55,997 nucleotides of DNA from Escherichia sp. MOD1-EC7003 (GTDB lineage Bacteria > Pseudomonadota > Gammaproteobacteria > Enterobacterales > Enterobacteriaceae), in contig NZ_PTRE01000010.1 of the NCBI RefSeq assembly GCF_002965065.1, positions 1 through 55,997 of the forward strand, given 5' to 3'. The position numbers and the translations under genes are program-made. The first letter of the stretch is position 1; every line of letters starts with the position of its first letter. Shown here piece by piece: positions 55,940 through 55,997 of this stretch. The notes beneath the pieces are model-generated. The model searched no databases and was not told where the DNA came from. It worked only from the letters and a program-made list of their open reading frames with translations.

Positions 55940-55997
55940 ACCGCCCCGGTTTTCCTGGAGAGTATTTTACCTGTGAACTCAGGCTGCCAGCTCATCA
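55937..55997 (-). mobile_element. end of an IS3-family (IS629/IS3411-like) insertion sequence, partial
   Basis: TGAACCGCCCCGGTTTTCCT is a terminal inverted repeat of the IS629/IS3411 type, and the next bases (GTGAACTCAGGCTGCCAG) fit the 3' end of such elements. If so, its transposase gene lies on the minus strand beyond the window. It disrupts the gp16-like gene. Target duplication cannot be checked. Confidence 0.75.

Overview
The window is a stretch of Escherichia coli (or very close Shigella/Escherichia) chromosome. The K-12-type gene order dinB, yafP, prfH, pepD, gpt, frsA, crl, phoE, proB, proA and thrW is recognisable almost residue for residue. It contains the distal part of the second (lateral, Flag-2) flagellar locus, of which K-12 keeps only remnants, and it ends inside an integrative element that uses the thrW tRNA gene.

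Layout. (1) 1-8080: an AT-rich variable segment with a frameshifted Rhs/CDI-type nuclease tip beside an intact SUKH-type immunity gene. It is followed on the minus strand by flagellin-modification candidates (a three-domain glycosyltransferase and a FliB-like protein), then lfgN and lfgM, and an orphan M.EcoRII-type cytosine methyltransferase lying between lfgM and lfgA. (2) 8080-19997: lfgA on the minus strand, and on the plus strand the rod, hook and ring genes lfgBCDEFGHIJ, then lfgK, lfgL and lafW. Two repeat arrays sit in this run: three 121-122-bp units between lfgG and lfgH, and six units of exactly 118 bp between lfgJ and lfgK. (3) 20055-28827: the ToxR-like regulator lafZ (minus), flagellin lafA, cap lafB (with an in-frame amber codon 24 codons before the next stop), chaperones lafC and lafD, lafE, lafF, the flagellar sigma factor lafS and the motor genes lafT and lafU. 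Good sigma-54 promoter matches precede lfgB and lafB. (4) 28898-41353: housekeeping backbone. dinB is joined directly to yafP without the yafN-yafO toxin-antitoxin pair. An intact rtcB2-prfH ribosome-repair pair has an ERIC element directly at its 5' end.

(5) 41278-55997: a P4-type integrative element in thrW. It has a tyrosine integrase, an unknown cargo gene, AlpA, an antirepressor, and an immunity region with an intrinsic terminator and a c4-type antisense RNA that pairs with the ribosome binding site of an Icd-like gene. A tightly overlapping run of small genes leads to a 919-residue primase/helicase, followed by an iteron cluster that looks like a replication origin. Directly after this come P22-like virion ejection genes (gp14-, gp7-, gp20- and gp16-like) with no terminase, portal, capsid or tail gene before them. 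The gp16-like gene is cut by the end of an IS3-family element that runs off the window.

The parts most worth a second look are the satellite-like element pairing P4-style control and replication with an ejection-protein module, the orphan methyltransferase inside the flagellar operon, the lafB amber codon, and a mini-ORF with a perfect Shine-Dalgarno sequence upstream of the rRNA-repair genes. All functional statements rest on sequence recognition from memory. No database search was possible.
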